From contig CAKTKU010000001.1 of assembly GCA_934572335.1 (NCBI GenBank), positions 62,001-126,000 of the forward strand: DNA of 64,000 nt, given 5' to 3'. Shown here piece after piece: positions 42,370 to 51,195 of this stretch. Each line of letters opens with the position of its first letter. Position 1 is the stretch's first letter. The position numbers and the translations under genes were made by a program. The DNA comes from an uncultured Oscillospiraceae bacterium (GTDB lineage: Bacteria; Bacillota; Clostridia; Oscillospirales; Oscillospiraceae). Below the pieces are notes generated by a model that ran no database searches, was not told the origin of the DNA, and saw only the letters and a program-made list of their open reading frames with translations.

Positions 42370-43437
42370 TCACTTGAGCACCACGTTCATCAGAACGGGG
42401 TTATGGTCGGAGTTTTCAAAGCCGAGGTCAACGCACTTGACGTTTTTCAGCTCCACATTCGGGGAGAGGATGAACCCGTCAATGACGTAATACTGCGTGT
42501 TCTCGGTGTCGTCGGGGTCATAGGGCTGGTTGAGCAGACGGCAGGAGGGTGTTTTCAGGTCATATGCGAAGCGCCAGTCCTCGCCGGGCAGCACCTTCTC
42601 GTCGAGCGTGCCGGGCGACCAGAGGTCGGCGTGGTTGTTGGGGTATTTGTCCAGGCCGCCGGGGAAGATCTGGTTGAAGTCCCCGCCGGCGATGACGTAG
42701 TTGCCCTTGCGGTACTCCAGCTCTATAAACTCGCGCAGCTGCTTTGTCTGGGCGATCTTGCCCTCGCCGTCGTCATACGCCTCAAGGTGCAGATTCACGA
42801 GGACGAGCTGTTTGTTGCTGTCCTTTATCGGCAGGTACGACACCAAAAGACAGCGCTTGAGGTTCGCGGCGCTGACTGGCCATGAGAACGGGCAGGGGAG
42901 GGATATGCGCTCGGCGCTGCTGATGTAGAGATCGGTCGTGGTGAAAAGCCCGCTGTTGACCTGCCCTATCGGCGGGAGCGGGAACGGGACGAACACGCAG
43001 GAGTAGTTGAGCGCGTGGACGCTCTCCCCGGCGGTGAGGTACTTTGTCTCGTTGATGCTGTATGTACGCTCGGAATTTGTGTCGACCTCCTGCAGCATGA
43101 TGAGGTCGGGGTCTTCATCGCGCAAAAACTGCTTGACGCCGAACATATATTTCAGCACGGTGTCCTGATCGGCGGACTTGACGTTTTTGCCGCCGTCCAT
43201 GAAGAAATCCGAGCCCTCGCCCAGCCCGCAGTAGCCGATGTTCCACGTCAGCACGCTCAGCTCCTGGTTCTGGCGGAGATATGTAGTGTCGCCGTCGACC
43301 TCTATCGGCAGCTCCTCGATCGCCATGGGAACGTACTCGTTCGCCAGAATCCACACAAAGATAAATAAAAGCACTGCGCCTATGCCGATGAGCACCCGGC
43401 GCAGAATGTTCCAGAATTTCTTCATTACTGTCCGCAT
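42370..43437 (-). CDS. Membrane-anchored endonuclease/exonuclease/phosphatase (EEP) family protein
   Basis: 355 residues: N-terminal membrane helix ~10-33, then an EEP domain with LSVLTWNIGYCG, LQEVDTNSE (metal Glu), VIAGGDFNQ and the closing SDHNPV. This is a Mg-dependent phosphodiesterase fold shared by DNase I, sphingomyelinases and inositol phosphatases. The outside-facing orientation suggests a phospholipid or extracellular nucleic-acid substrate. The start could also be the ATG at 43425 (MKKFW): AAAGGAG is 2 bases from the first ATG and 14 from the second, neither ideal. Confidence 0.82.
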   Translation of the reverse strand: MRTVMKKFWNILRRVLIGIGAVLLFIFVWILANEYVPMAIEELPIEVDGDTTYLRQNQELSVLTWNIGYCGLGEGSDFFMDGGKNVKSADQDTVLKYMFGVKQFLRDEDPDLIMLQEVDTNSERTYSINETKYLTAGESVHALNYSCVFVPFPLPPIGQVNSGLFTTTDLYISSAERISLPCPFSWPVSAANLKRCLLVSYLPIKDSNKQLVLVNLHLEAYDDGEGKIAQTKQLREFIELEYRKGNYVIAGGDFNQIFPGGLDKYPNNHADLWSPGTLDEKVLPGEDWRFAYDLKTPSCRLLNQPYDPDDTENTQYYVIDGFILSPNVELKNVKCVDLGFENSDHNPVLMNVVLK

Positions 43438-43490
43438 ATCTCCTTTATAATAAATTCACAGTGCAAATATTTTATCACGAATCGACCCAC

Positions 43491-43519
43491 TTGCCAAGGG
43501 GATAGACCTGAGCTATAAT
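43491..43519 (+). promoter_or_regulatory. Sigma-A type promoter of glyA
   Basis: TTGCCA, 17-base spacer, perfect TATAAT. The leader of about 50 bases is too short for a glycine or folate riboswitch. Confidence 0.75.
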
Positions 43520-43577
43520 GTAAAAGATACGTGACATTTATAAGAATACTATTAAAAAAACAAAACGGAGGCATGAA

Positions 43578-44819
43578 ATGAGCTACGACATTGTAAAGCA
43601 GCAGGACAGAGAGGTTTATGATTCCATGATGCGCGAGCTTGCGCGCCAGCGGGACCATATTGAGCTTATCGCCTCCGAAAACTTCGTCAGCCCCGCCGTT
43701 ATGCAGGCGATGGGCAGCCATCTGACGAATAAGTACGCCGAGGGCTATCCCCATGCGCGTTATTACGGCGGCTGCCAGTACGTGGACGAGATAGAGGAGC
43801 TCGCCATCGAGCGGGCGATGCGCCTTTTCCACGCGGAGCATGCCAATGTGCAGCCGCACTCCGGCTCGCAGGCGAATGTCGCGGTGTATCTCGCGCTTCT
43901 GAAGCCGGGCGACACGATACTCGGCATGGATCTCAGCCACGGGGGACACCTCACCCACGGGTCGAAGGCGTCCATCTCCGGCAAGTACTTCAACGCATGC
44001 TTTTACGGCGTTGACCGCGAGAGCGAGCGGATAGACTACGACGCCGTGATGCAGAAAGCGGAGGAGTGCCGCCCCAAGCTCATCATCGCCGGGGCGAGCG
44101 CGTACTCCCGCGTCATCGACTTTGCAAAAATGCGCGAGATCGCGGACGCGGTGGGCGCGTACCTCATGGTGGACATGGCGCACATCGCGGGGCTCGTCGC
44201 CGCGGGCGAGCACCCAAGCCCCGTGCCGTATGCCGACGTTGTCACCACCACCACGCATAAGACCCTGCGCGGTCCCCGCGGCGCTCTCATTCTATGCAGG
44301 GACGAGCTGAAAAAGAAGATCGACAGTGCCGTGTTCCCCGGTACGCAGGGCGGGCCGCTGATGCACATAATCGCGGCGAAGGCAATATGCTTCGGAGAGG
44401 CGCTGACGCCGGAATTCAAGGCGTACCAGCATCAGGTCGTGCTCAACGCCGCGGCGCTCGCGGAGGAGTTCTCGGCGCAGGGGCTGCGCCTCGTCTCGGG
44501 CGGGACGGACAACCACCTTATAAACGTTGACGTCATGAGCCGGGGTAAGACCGGCGCGGAGGTGCAGGAGCTTCTTGACCGCGCGAACATCACCGCCAAC
44601 AAAAACGCCATCCCGTTCGACACGCTGCCCGTGCGCCAGACCTCCGGCATGCGCTTCGGCACGCCCGCCGTCACCACGCGCGGCATGAAGGAGACGGAGA
44701 TGCACGAGATAGGCGCGATGATAGGGCGCATACTGCGCGAGGGCGAGGACGCCGTGGACATGACGCGCGAGCAGACCGTCGCTTTGTGCGAGCGCTTCCC
44801 GCTGTACCCGGAAATGTGA
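43578..44819 (+). CDS. glyA: Serine hydroxymethyltransferase
   Basis: 413 residues, normal length. Opening LIASENFVSPAV, NVQPHSGSQAN, HGGHLTHG and PLP-Lys228 in TTTTHKTLRGPRG. Converts serine and tetrahydrofolate to glycine and methylene-THF in the cytoplasm. ACGGAGG lies before the ATG. Own promoter; no terminator hairpin evident between it and the glycosyltransferase, which has its own promoter. Confidence 0.97.
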   Translation: MSYDIVKQQDREVYDSMMRELARQRDHIELIASENFVSPAVMQAMGSHLTNKYAEGYPHARYYGGCQYVDEIEELAIERAMRLFHAEHANVQPHSGSQANVAVYLALLKPGDTILGMDLSHGGHLTHGSKASISGKYFNACFYGVDRESERIDYDAVMQKAEECRPKLIIAGASAYSRVIDFAKMREIADAVGAYLMVDMAHIAGLVAAGEHPSPVPYADVVTTTTHKTLRGPRGALILCRDELKKKIDSAVFPGTQGGPLMHIIAAKAICFGEALTPEFKAYQHQVVLNAAALAEEFSAQGLRLVSGGTDNHLINVDVMSRGKTGAEVQELLDRANITANKNAIPFDTLPVRQTSGMRFGTPAVTTRGMKETEMHEIGAMIGRILREGEDAVDMTREQTVALCERFPLYPEM

Positions 44820-44835
44820 AAATTCTCCGCGCTGC

Positions 44836-44864
44836 TTGACCTTTTGTCAGGAAAAGACTATAAT
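44836..44864 (+). promoter_or_regulatory. Sigma-A type promoter of the GT2 gene
   Basis: TTGACC, 17-base spacer, perfect TATAAT, 50 bases before the ATG. Confidence 0.78.
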
Positions 44865-44913
44865 CAATATACTTTTATCCCGGTGATTCTGTGATAAATA
44901 TAAGGAGAATACC

Positions 44914-45870
44914 ATGACACCCAGACTTTACATCGTGATACCCTGCTACAACGAGGAGGCAGTGCTGCCGATAACTGCGCCGATGTTCCTCGACAAGGTG
45001 AAAAGCCTCGCCGCGGCGGGCAAGATCAGCGAGGACAGCCGCGTCCTCTTCGTCAACGACGGCAGCAAGGACGACACGTGGAACATCATCAAAAACCTCG
45101 CCGCCGAGGATGAGCATTATATCGGCATCTGCCAGAGCCGCAACAGAGGGCATCAGAACGCCGTGCTTGCCGGGCTGATGGAGGCGAAGGATGTCTGCGA
45201 CATAACCATATCCATCGACTGCGACGGGCAGGACGACATCAACGCCATGGACGCCATGGTCGACGCCTATCTCGACGGGTGCGACGTGGTGTACGGCGTG
45301 CGCTCCTCCCGCGAGACGGACACGTTCTTCAAGCGCTTCACCGCGCAGAGCTTTTATAAATTCCTCGCCGCAATGGGCGCGGACGTTGTGTATAACCACG
45401 CGGACTACCGCCTGATCAGCGCACGCGTGCTCAAGGAGTTCGCGAATTTCAAGGAGGTCAACCTCTTCCTGCGCGGGCTCGTGCCGCTCGTCGGGTTCAA
45501 GAGCACCAGCGTCACCTACTCCCGCGCCGAGCGTATCGCCGGGGAGAGCCATTACCCACTTAAAAAGATGATCGCCCTCGCGGTCGACGGGATAACCAGT
45601 CTCTCCGTGAAGCCGCTGCAAATGATAATGGGCTTCGGGCTCGTCGTCGCGTTCGTGAGCTTTGTGGGCTGCATCTGGGCGCTCATCACGGCGCTGTGCG
45701 GGCACTCTGTCTCCGGCTGGGCGAGCATGACGTGCATCATCTGCTTTGTCGCCGGGGTGCAGCTTATCTGCCTTGGCATAATCGGGGAGTATATCGGCAA
45801 AATATACCTCGAAACGAAGCAGCGCCCGCGCTACATCATCAGCGAGCGCACATGGGATGCTGAAAAGTAA
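44914..45870 (+). CDS. Family 2 glycosyltransferase, polyprenyl-phosphate type
   Basis: 318 residues. GT-A domain ~1-225 with VIPCYNEEAVLP, VNDGSKDDTW and SIDCDGQDD (nucleotide-sugar and metal binding), then two C-terminal membrane helices (~230-255, ~265-290) and the tail IYLETKQRPRYII. This layout is that of GtrB/DPM1-like enzymes that move glucose or a related sugar from UDP-sugar to undecaprenyl phosphate for envelope modification. No flippase or acceptor enzyme is adjacent. AAGGAG precedes the ATG. Confidence 0.92.
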   Translation: MTPRLYIVIPCYNEEAVLPITAPMFLDKVKSLAAAGKISEDSRVLFVNDGSKDDTWNIIKNLAAEDEHYIGICQSRNRGHQNAVLAGLMEAKDVCDITISIDCDGQDDINAMDAMVDAYLDGCDVVYGVRSSRETDTFFKRFTAQSFYKFLAAMGADVVYNHADYRLISARVLKEFANFKEVNLFLRGLVPLVGFKSTSVTYSRAERIAGESHYPLKKMIALAVDGITSLSVKPLQMIMGFGLVVAFVSFVGCIWALITALCGHSVSGWASMTCIICFVAGVQLICLGIIGEYIGKIYLETKQRPRYIISERTWDAEK

Positions 45871-45888
45871 ACACATCGAATTGTGCAC

Positions 45889-45921
45889 TACGCCGGGACG
45901 CAGCTTTGCGCCCCGGTGTAT
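45889..45921 (+). terminator. Probable terminator of the GT2 gene
   Basis: Imperfect G+C-rich hairpin (ACGCCGGGACGCA pairing with TTGCGCCCCGGTGT through G-U pairs), followed by ATCTTTG. Weak T-tract. Confidence 0.5.
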
Positions 45922-45943
45922 CTTTGTCAAAGTTATAATATAT

Positions 45944-45972
45944 TTGACATGAATATGAGCATGTTGTAAAAT
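45944..45972 (+). promoter_or_regulatory. Sigma-A type promoter of nfnAB
   Basis: Perfect TTGACA, 17-base spacer, TAAAAT; 50 bases before the nfnA ATG. Confidence 0.8.
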
Positions 45973-46024
45973 AATAAACAATGAGCAATTTGGCTTAAGA
46001 CATATTTTAATAAGAGGTGTGTAG

Positions 46025-46891
46025 ATGTACAAAGTAGTAACCAAGCGTTTTTTGAACGACGCAAAGACCATCTGCCTTTTTGAGATCGAGGCTCCCTTGA
46101 TCGCAAAGCATGCGCAGGCGGGTCAGTTCGTCATCTTCCGTCTGGATGAGCAGGGCGAGCGCGTCCCCGTGTCCGTGGCGGGCTGGGACCGTGAGAAGGG
46201 CACCGTCACCGTCATGGTGCAGGCTGCCGGACGCACGACCAGAATGCTCCACACGGTCGAAGAGGGCGACGTTATCACCGACATCGTCGGACCGCTCGGC
46301 AAGGCGACGGAGATGGAGGGGCTGAAAAAGGTGTGCGTTGTCGGCGGCGGTGTCGGCTGCGCGATCGCCTACCCCATCGCAAAGGAAATGCACAAGCTCG
46401 GCATCGATGTCACGTTCATCGCGGGCTTCCGCTCCGCGGACATCGTCATACTCAAGGACGAGCTGAAGGAAGCGTCCAACAAGCTCATCATCTGCACGGA
46501 TGACGGCTCCTACGGCGAGCACGGCTTCACCACCAAGTACCTCCAGCAGGAGATCGACGCGAACATCGCCGAGGGCAAGCCGCAGTTTGATCGCGTCATT
46601 GCCATCGGCCCGGACATAATGATGAAGTTCCTTGCCGACGTCACGCGCCCATACGGCATCAAGACCATCATCTCCCTCGACCCCATCATGGTCGACGGCA
46701 CCGGCATGTGCGGCGGCTGCCGCGTCATTGTCGGCGGCGAGACGAAGTTCGCCTGCGTCGACGGCCCGGACTTCGACGCGCACGAGGTCGATTTTGACTC
46801 TCTTCTCAAGCGCGCCGCGTTCTATAAGGACGAGCAGGACGAAGCCGCAAAGCACATCTGCAACATGACGGGAGGTAAGCGCAATGGCTAA
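46025..46891 (+). CDS. nfnA: NfnA: NADH-dependent ferredoxin:NADP+ oxidoreductase, small FAD/[2Fe-2S] subunit
   Basis: 288 residues. FAD/NAD(H)-binding ferredoxin reductase fold (GQFVIFRLDEQGERVPVSVAG for FAD, VVGGGVGCAIAYPIA for nucleotide) and a C-terminal [2Fe-2S] loop GTGMCGGCRV with FACVDGPDFD. With NfnB it forms the flavin-based electron-bifurcating transhydrogenase that links NADPH to NADH plus reduced ferredoxin. The 8-base overlap with nfnB and matching order support this over the PyrK or SudB alternatives of the same fold. Confidence 0.88.
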   Translation: MYKVVTKRFLNDAKTICLFEIEAPLIAKHAQAGQFVIFRLDEQGERVPVSVAGWDREKGTVTVMVQAAGRTTRMLHTVEEGDVITDIVGPLGKATEMEGLKKVCVVGGGVGCAIAYPIAKEMHKLGIDVTFIAGFRSADIVILKDELKEASNKLIICTDDGSYGEHGFTTKYLQQEIDANIAEGKPQFDRVIAIGPDIMMKFLADVTRPYGIKTIISLDPIMVDGTGMCGGCRVIVGGETKFACVDGPDFDAHEVDFDSLLKRAAFYKDEQDEAAKHICNMTGGKRNG

Positions 46892-48281
46892 TATGAAAAT
46901 GACCAAGAACCCCATGCCCGAGCAGGATGCCATCGTCCGCGCGGGGAACTTTGACGAGGTCGCCCTCGGCTATACCGCCGAGATGGCGATAGACGAGGCA
47001 AAGCGCTGCCTCAACTGCCGCGACCCGCACTGCCGTCAGGGCTGCCCTGTCTCCGTGCGCATTCCGGAGTTCATCGCCAAGGTCGCCGCGGGTGACTTTG
47101 ACGCAGCGTATGAGATCATCACCTCCACGAACTCCCTCCCCGCCGTCTGCGGCCGTGTCTGCCCGCAGGAGAAGCAGTGCGAGAGTAAGTGCGTGCGCGG
47201 CATCAAGGGCGAGAGTGTCGGCATCGGCCGCCTCGAACGCTTTGTAGCCGACTACCATATGAATAAAGAGGTCAAGGACGAGGTCACGGTGCCCGAGTCC
47301 AACGGCCACCGTGTCGCCGTCGTCGGCTCCGGCCCTGCGGGTCTGACCTGTGCGGGCGACCTGAGAAAGATGGGCTACGACGTCACGGTCTACGAGGCGT
47401 TCCATAAGTCCGGCGGCGTGCTGGTCTACGGCATCCCGCAGTTCCGTCTGCCGAAGGAGATAGTCGCGGCGGAGATAGAAAACCTCAAGACCATGGGCGT
47501 GAAGATCATCAACAACGCCATCGTCGGCAAGTCCGAGACTGTGGATGAGCTCTTCGAGGACGGCTATGAGGCCGTGTTCATCGGCTCCGGCGCCGGTCTG
47601 CCGCAGTTTCTGCACATTCCCGGCGAGAATCTGCTGGGCGTTTACTCCGCAAACGAGCTTCTCACCCGCGTCAACCTCATGAAGGCGTACCGCGATGATT
47701 ACGACACACCCATCAAGCACTTCCACAATGTCTGCGTCGTCGGTGCGGGCAACGTCGCGATGGACGCGGCGCGCGTGGCAAAGCGCCTGGGTGCGGAGCA
47801 TGTGTACATCGCCTACCGCCGCGGCAAGGACGAGCTTCCTGCACGTAAGGAAGAGGTCGAGCATGCCGAGGCCGAGGGCATCGAGTTCCGTCTGCTGAAT
47901 AACCCCGTGGCGATCCACGCGGGCGAGGACGGTCACGTCACTGGCATTGAGCTTCAGAAGCAGGAGCTTGGCGAGCCGGACGAGAAGGGCCGCCGCAAGC
48001 CCGTCCCCGTGCCGGACAGCAACTGGATACTCGACGTTGACGCTGTCATAATCGCCATCGGCACGAGCCCGAACCCCCTCATCCGCAACACGACCGATGG
48101 GCTGACCTTCACCCGCAAGGGCGGCATCGAGGCCGACGAGGGCGGCGTGACCGCGCGCGAGGGCGTTTTCGCCGGCGGCGACGCTGTTACCGGCGCTGCC
48201 ACCGTTATCCTCGCGATGGGCGCAGGCAAGGCCGGCGCGAAGAGCATCGACGAGTACATCAAGGGCAAAGCAAAGAGGTAA
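46884..48281 (+). CDS. nfnB: NfnB: NADPH-binding, [4Fe-4S] large subunit (GltD-like)
   Basis: 465 residues. N-terminal Fer4_20 domain with cysteines CLNCRDPHCRQGCP and CGRVCPQEKQCESKC (two [4Fe-4S] clusters), FAD site VVGSGPAGLTCAGDL (~146), GGVLVYGIPQFRLPK, second nucleotide site VVGAGNVAMDAARVA (~290), and closing FAGGDAVTGAATVILAMGAGK. It holds the bifurcating FAD. GGGAGG lies before the ATG inside nfnA. Taken alone it could be called glutamate synthase small subunit, but no large subunit is near and NfnA is adjacent. Confidence 0.9.
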   Translation: MANMKMTKNPMPEQDAIVRAGNFDEVALGYTAEMAIDEAKRCLNCRDPHCRQGCPVSVRIPEFIAKVAAGDFDAAYEIITSTNSLPAVCGRVCPQEKQCESKCVRGIKGESVGIGRLERFVADYHMNKEVKDEVTVPESNGHRVAVVGSGPAGLTCAGDLRKMGYDVTVYEAFHKSGGVLVYGIPQFRLPKEIVAAEIENLKTMGVKIINNAIVGKSETVDELFEDGYEAVFIGSGAGLPQFLHIPGENLLGVYSANELLTRVNLMKAYRDDYDTPIKHFHNVCVVGAGNVAMDAARVAKRLGAEHVYIAYRRGKDELPARKEEVEHAEAEGIEFRLLNNPVAIHAGEDGHVTGIELQKQELGEPDEKGRRKPVPVPDSNWILDVDAVIIAIGTSPNPLIRNTTDGLTFTRKGGIEADEGGVTAREGVFAGGDAVTGAATVILAMGAGKAGAKSIDEYIKGKAKR

Positions 48282-48303
48282 AAGCGTATCGTATATAATA
48301 ACG

Positions 48304-48335
48304 ATCTCCCGCCGGATGCCCGGCGGGAGATTTTG
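48304..48335 (+). terminator. Terminator of nfnAB
   Basis: 11-base perfect stem (arm ATCTCCCGCCG), 6-base loop, then TTTT; it begins 23 bases after the nfnB stop. Confidence 0.88.
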
Positions 48336-48350
48336 CGTATGTAAGCTTTT

Positions 48351-50078
48351 TTACTTTTTCGTGCCGAACAGCCCGCGGATAATGGCGGTCGAGCCGGAGC
48401 GGGCGACGGAGCTGAGCGCGCTCTTCGCTGCCTGACCGGCGATGGCGGAGGCACTCTTCTGCCGTCCGCCGAGCACGGAGTTGACGAGGTTGGTGCTCAG
48501 CGAGGACGCGACGGACGACGCGGCGTTGGTGACGGCGCGCTGGGCGACCTTCTTCTTCGCGGCGGCCTCCTTCTCGCGCGCCTTTTCCGCTGCCGCCTCT
48601 TCCTTGAGGCGGGCTTTCTCTGCGGCGGCTTCCTCTTTCAGGCGCAGCTTTTCAGCGGCAGCCTCCTCTTTGAGGCGTGCCTTCTCTGCCGCGGCTTCCT
48701 CCTTCTGGCGCTGTTTTTCAGCGGCGGCCTCGTCCTTGAGACGCTGCTTCTCCGCCGCGGCGGCTTCCTCCGCCTCAACGCGCTGGCGCTCCAGCTCCTC
48801 GTTGGCGGCGGTGATTATCTCATACGCGGATTCCCGGTCGATGCTGTCGCGGTACTTGAGGTCGAATTCATCTGCCGCGACGCTCTTTTCGATCGCGCCC
48901 TCCTCGGCAGGACCCATAAGGCTCTGCGGTGGGAGAATGCGCGCGCGCTCGACCACGGTGGGTATGCCTTTTTCGTCGAGGAAGCTGACCAGCGCCTCGC
49001 CGACGCCAAGCTCCATCAGCGCCTCCTCGGTGTCGAAGCTCTTGTTCGCGCGGAACGCGCTCGCCGCGGCGCGGACGGCCTTCTGCTCGGCAGGGGTGTA
49101 GGCGCGCAGGGCGTGCTGCACACGGTTAGAGAGCTGGGCGAGCACATCGTTGGGAATGTCGGACGGGCTCTGGCTGATGAAGTACACGCCGACGCCCTTA
49201 GAGCGGATGAGCTTGACGACCTGAACGATTTTCTGGATGAGCGCCTTGGGGCAGTCGGAGAACAGCAGGTGTGCCTCGTCGAAGAAGAATATCATGCGCG
49301 GCTTTTCAAGGTCACCGACCTCGGGCAGCTTCTCAAAAAGCTCCGTCAGCATCCACAGCAAAAACGTGCCGTATACCGTCGGGCTGTTGACAAGGCGCTG
49401 GGAGGAGAGAATGTTGATGTAGCCGCGCCCGTCGGAGTCGGTGCGCATCCAGTCCTTTATGTTCAGCGACGGCTCGCCGAAGAATATCTCGCCGCCCTCG
49501 TCCTCAAAGGCCAGCAGCGCACGCTGTATCGCGCCGATGCTCGCGGAGGAGACATTGCCGTAGAGCGTTGTGTACTCGGCGCGGTGCTCGCCCACGAACT
49601 GCACCATGGAGCGCAGGTCCTTCAAGTCGATAAGCAGCAGGTCGTTGTCATCCGCCACGCGGAACACGATGTTCAGCACGCCCTGCTGAACGTCGGACAG
49701 ACCCAGCAGACGCGACAGCAGCACCGGCCCCATCTCGGAGACCGCCACGCGCACGGGTATGCCGCCCTCGCCGAAAATGTCCCAGAAGCGGGTGGGGTAG
49801 GCGCGGTATTCAAAGCCGGTGAGCCCGAAGCGCTCTATACGCGCGCGTATATCGTCGCTGTCGTTGCCGCGGCGGCACATGCCCGACAGGTCGCCCTTGA
49901 CGTCCGCCATGAATACGGGCACGCCCATATCCGAGAACGACTCCGCCATCACCTTCATCGTGATGGTCTTGCCGGTGCCGGTCGCGCCGGCGATGAGCCC
50001 GTGACGGTTCGCCATCTGCGGCAGCAGATAGAGGTTTATGTCAGACTGCGCGAGGAAAATCTTCTTGTCTGTGTACAT
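48351..50078 (-). CDS. HerA-like/DUF853 ATPase with long charged coiled coil
   Basis: 575 residues from ATG 50078. Walker A GATGTGKT (31-38), Walker B RMIFFFDEAHLLF (~265), RSKGVGVYFISQSP sensor and conserved GDLSGM, as in the YjgR/DUF853 group of HerA-FtsK superfamily ATPases. Residues ~440-515 are six near-identical 11-residue repeats (EEAAAEKARLK) that should form a continuous charged helix, followed by an Ala/Ser-rich tail. The ATG at 50078 has AGGGGG upstream; the in-frame ATG at 50120 has none and lies on a TATAAT. Function in this family is unknown, with DNA translocation or repair suspected. Convergent with nfnAB. Confidence 0.85.
   Translation of the reverse strand: MYTDKKIFLAQSDINLYLLPQMANRHGLIAGATGTGKTITMKVMAESFSDMGVPVFMADVKGDLSGMCRRGNDSDDIRARIERFGLTGFEYRAYPTRFWDIFGEGGIPVRVAVSEMGPVLLSRLLGLSDVQQGVLNIVFRVADDNDLLLIDLKDLRSMVQFVGEHRAEYTTLYGNVSSASIGAIQRALLAFEDEGGEIFFGEPSLNIKDWMRTDSDGRGYINILSSQRLVNSPTVYGTFLLWMLTELFEKLPEVGDLEKPRMIFFFDEAHLLFSDCPKALIQKIVQVVKLIRSKGVGVYFISQSPSDIPNDVLAQLSNRVQHALRAYTPAEQKAVRAAASAFRANKSFDTEEALMELGVGEALVSFLDEKGIPTVVERARILPPQSLMGPAEEGAIEKSVAADEFDLKYRDSIDRESAYEIITAANEELERQRVEAEEAAAAEKQRLKDEAAAEKQRQKEEAAAEKARLKEEAAAEKLRLKEEAAAEKARLKEEAAAEKAREKEAAAKKKVAQRAVTNAASSVASSLSTNLVNSVLGGRQKSASAIAGQAAKSALSSVARSGSTAIIRGLFGTKK
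48560..48777 (-). repeat. 33-base tandem coding repeats (about six units)
   Basis: Six imperfect 33-base units inside the HerA-like gene encode the 11-residue period EEAAAEK(A/Q/L)R(L/Q)K. Third-position differences between units show that the protein period, not the DNA, is kept. Confidence 0.8.
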
Positions 50079-50254
50079 CTTTAATTGTCCCCCTGATCGT
50101 CGTTTTTGCATGAATCGCATAAATTATACTATTATAATAACACAGCTTTCACCGTCGCACAACACAAAATTCTTGGCGGCGGGGGCAACGGTTAACAAAG
50201 TGTTAACTTTGGTTTTGCCCGCGCGGCAATTGGGCAAAATCTAAAAGCTCCGTA

Positions 50255-50283
50255 TTGAGCGCGGGCGGGAAATATGCTATTAT
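50255..50283 (+). promoter_or_regulatory. Sigma-A type promoter of cdsA
   Basis: TTGAGC, 17-base spacer, TATTAT, 58 bases before the ATG. Upstream lie two inverted repeats: GTTAAC at 50191-50196 and 50202-50207, and TTTTGCCC/GGGCAAAA at 50213-50239. The rest of the 50079-50340 gap holds only the opposing start region of the HerA-like gene. Confidence 0.6.
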
Positions 50284-50340
50284 ACTAAATACTTAAACAA
50301 AATTTAAAGAGTCCGCCGACAGAGGCGGAAGAGGGATAAG

Positions 50341-51150
50341 ATGAAAAAAAGAGTGATATCCGCGATAGTTATGCTGGTGATTGCGTTCGCGTGCGTCTTT
50401 TTGTCCGACGTGACAAGGGTGCTGTTTTTCGCCGTCACCGGTATACTCTGCGCCTATGAGCTGAGCCATAATTACGAGAAGCTGAACGTCTACTGCGGTG
50501 CGTGGGTGATGTACACCTATGTGGCGGCACAGGCGCTGCTCACGCTCTTCCATGCCGGGGCAATCGCCTATATCGCCTGCATGGCGGGCAGCATCTACCT
50601 CGCCCTGCTCGACGGCATCATCCGCCACCGCGTTTCCGGCGACGGCGCGGTGTACACCATTATGGGGCTTGCGTATCCGAGCTTTCTGTTCGGACTGCTG
50701 ATGATGATTTCCGTCAGCCCGAACTGGCTGGACGTGCTTGTGCTGGCGTGCTTTGCGACCTGGGTGTGCGACAGCTTCGCCCTCTTCGGCGGCAAGCGCT
50801 TCGGCAAGCACCACGTCGCCCCCGACGTCAGCCCGAATAAGACCGTGGAGGGCTGCGTGTGCGGCTTCCTCTCCTCGCTCGTCACCGGCGTGATCATATA
50901 CTTCATTCCCGGCCTTTGCCCCGGCATCCCGCTGTGGCTGTGCGTGCTGACCTGCGCCGTCGCCTCGACCATGGGGCAGATCGGCGATCTGGCGGAATCG
51001 CTCATCAAGCGCATGATAGGCGTGAAGGACTTCTCCAACCTCATCCCCGGTCACGGCGGTATGTTTGACCGCGCGGACAGCCTGCTCTTCTCGATACCAA
51101 CGGCGTATATCTGCCTCTTTATATTCGGATTTACCACACTTTCCAGATAA
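50341..51150 (+). CDS. cdsA: Phosphatidate cytidylyltransferase
   Basis: 269 residues, about seven membrane helices. Family signature at the C-terminal end: SLIKRMIGVKDFSNLIPGHGGMFDR, plus GGKRFGKHHVAPDVSPNKTVEG in the middle. It makes CDP-diacylglycerol from phosphatidate and CTP at the membrane, the entry point to phosphatidylglycerol and cardiolipin. Unlike the usual uppS-cdsA-dxr order, here it precedes a lipid kinase after 45 bases, so phosphatidate supply and use may be co-expressed. Ribosome site is a weak AGAGGG. Confidence 0.92.
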   Translation: MKKRVISAIVMLVIAFACVFLSDVTRVLFFAVTGILCAYELSHNYEKLNVYCGAWVMYTYVAAQALLTLFHAGAIAYIACMAGSIYLALLDGIIRHRVSGDGAVYTIMGLAYPSFLFGLLMMISVSPNWLDVLVLACFATWVCDSFALFGGKRFGKHHVAPDVSPNKTVEGCVCGFLSSLVTGVIIYFIPGLCPGIPLWLCVLTCAVASTMGQIGDLAESLIKRMIGVKDFSNLIPGHGGMFDRADSLLFSIPTAYICLFIFGFTTLSR

Positions 51151-51195
51151 ACTATCAATGCACAGCGCGCTTCAACGCATATGAAAGGAGTAAAA

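Noticed and set aside
43520..43577. Riboswitch before glyA
   Set aside because: The leader is only about 50 bases and A-rich; no room for a glycine or THF aptamer.
48560..48777. CRISPR-like regular repeats
   Set aside because: The units are contiguous, imperfect and in frame, coding for an 11-residue helix period; there are no spacers or cas genes.
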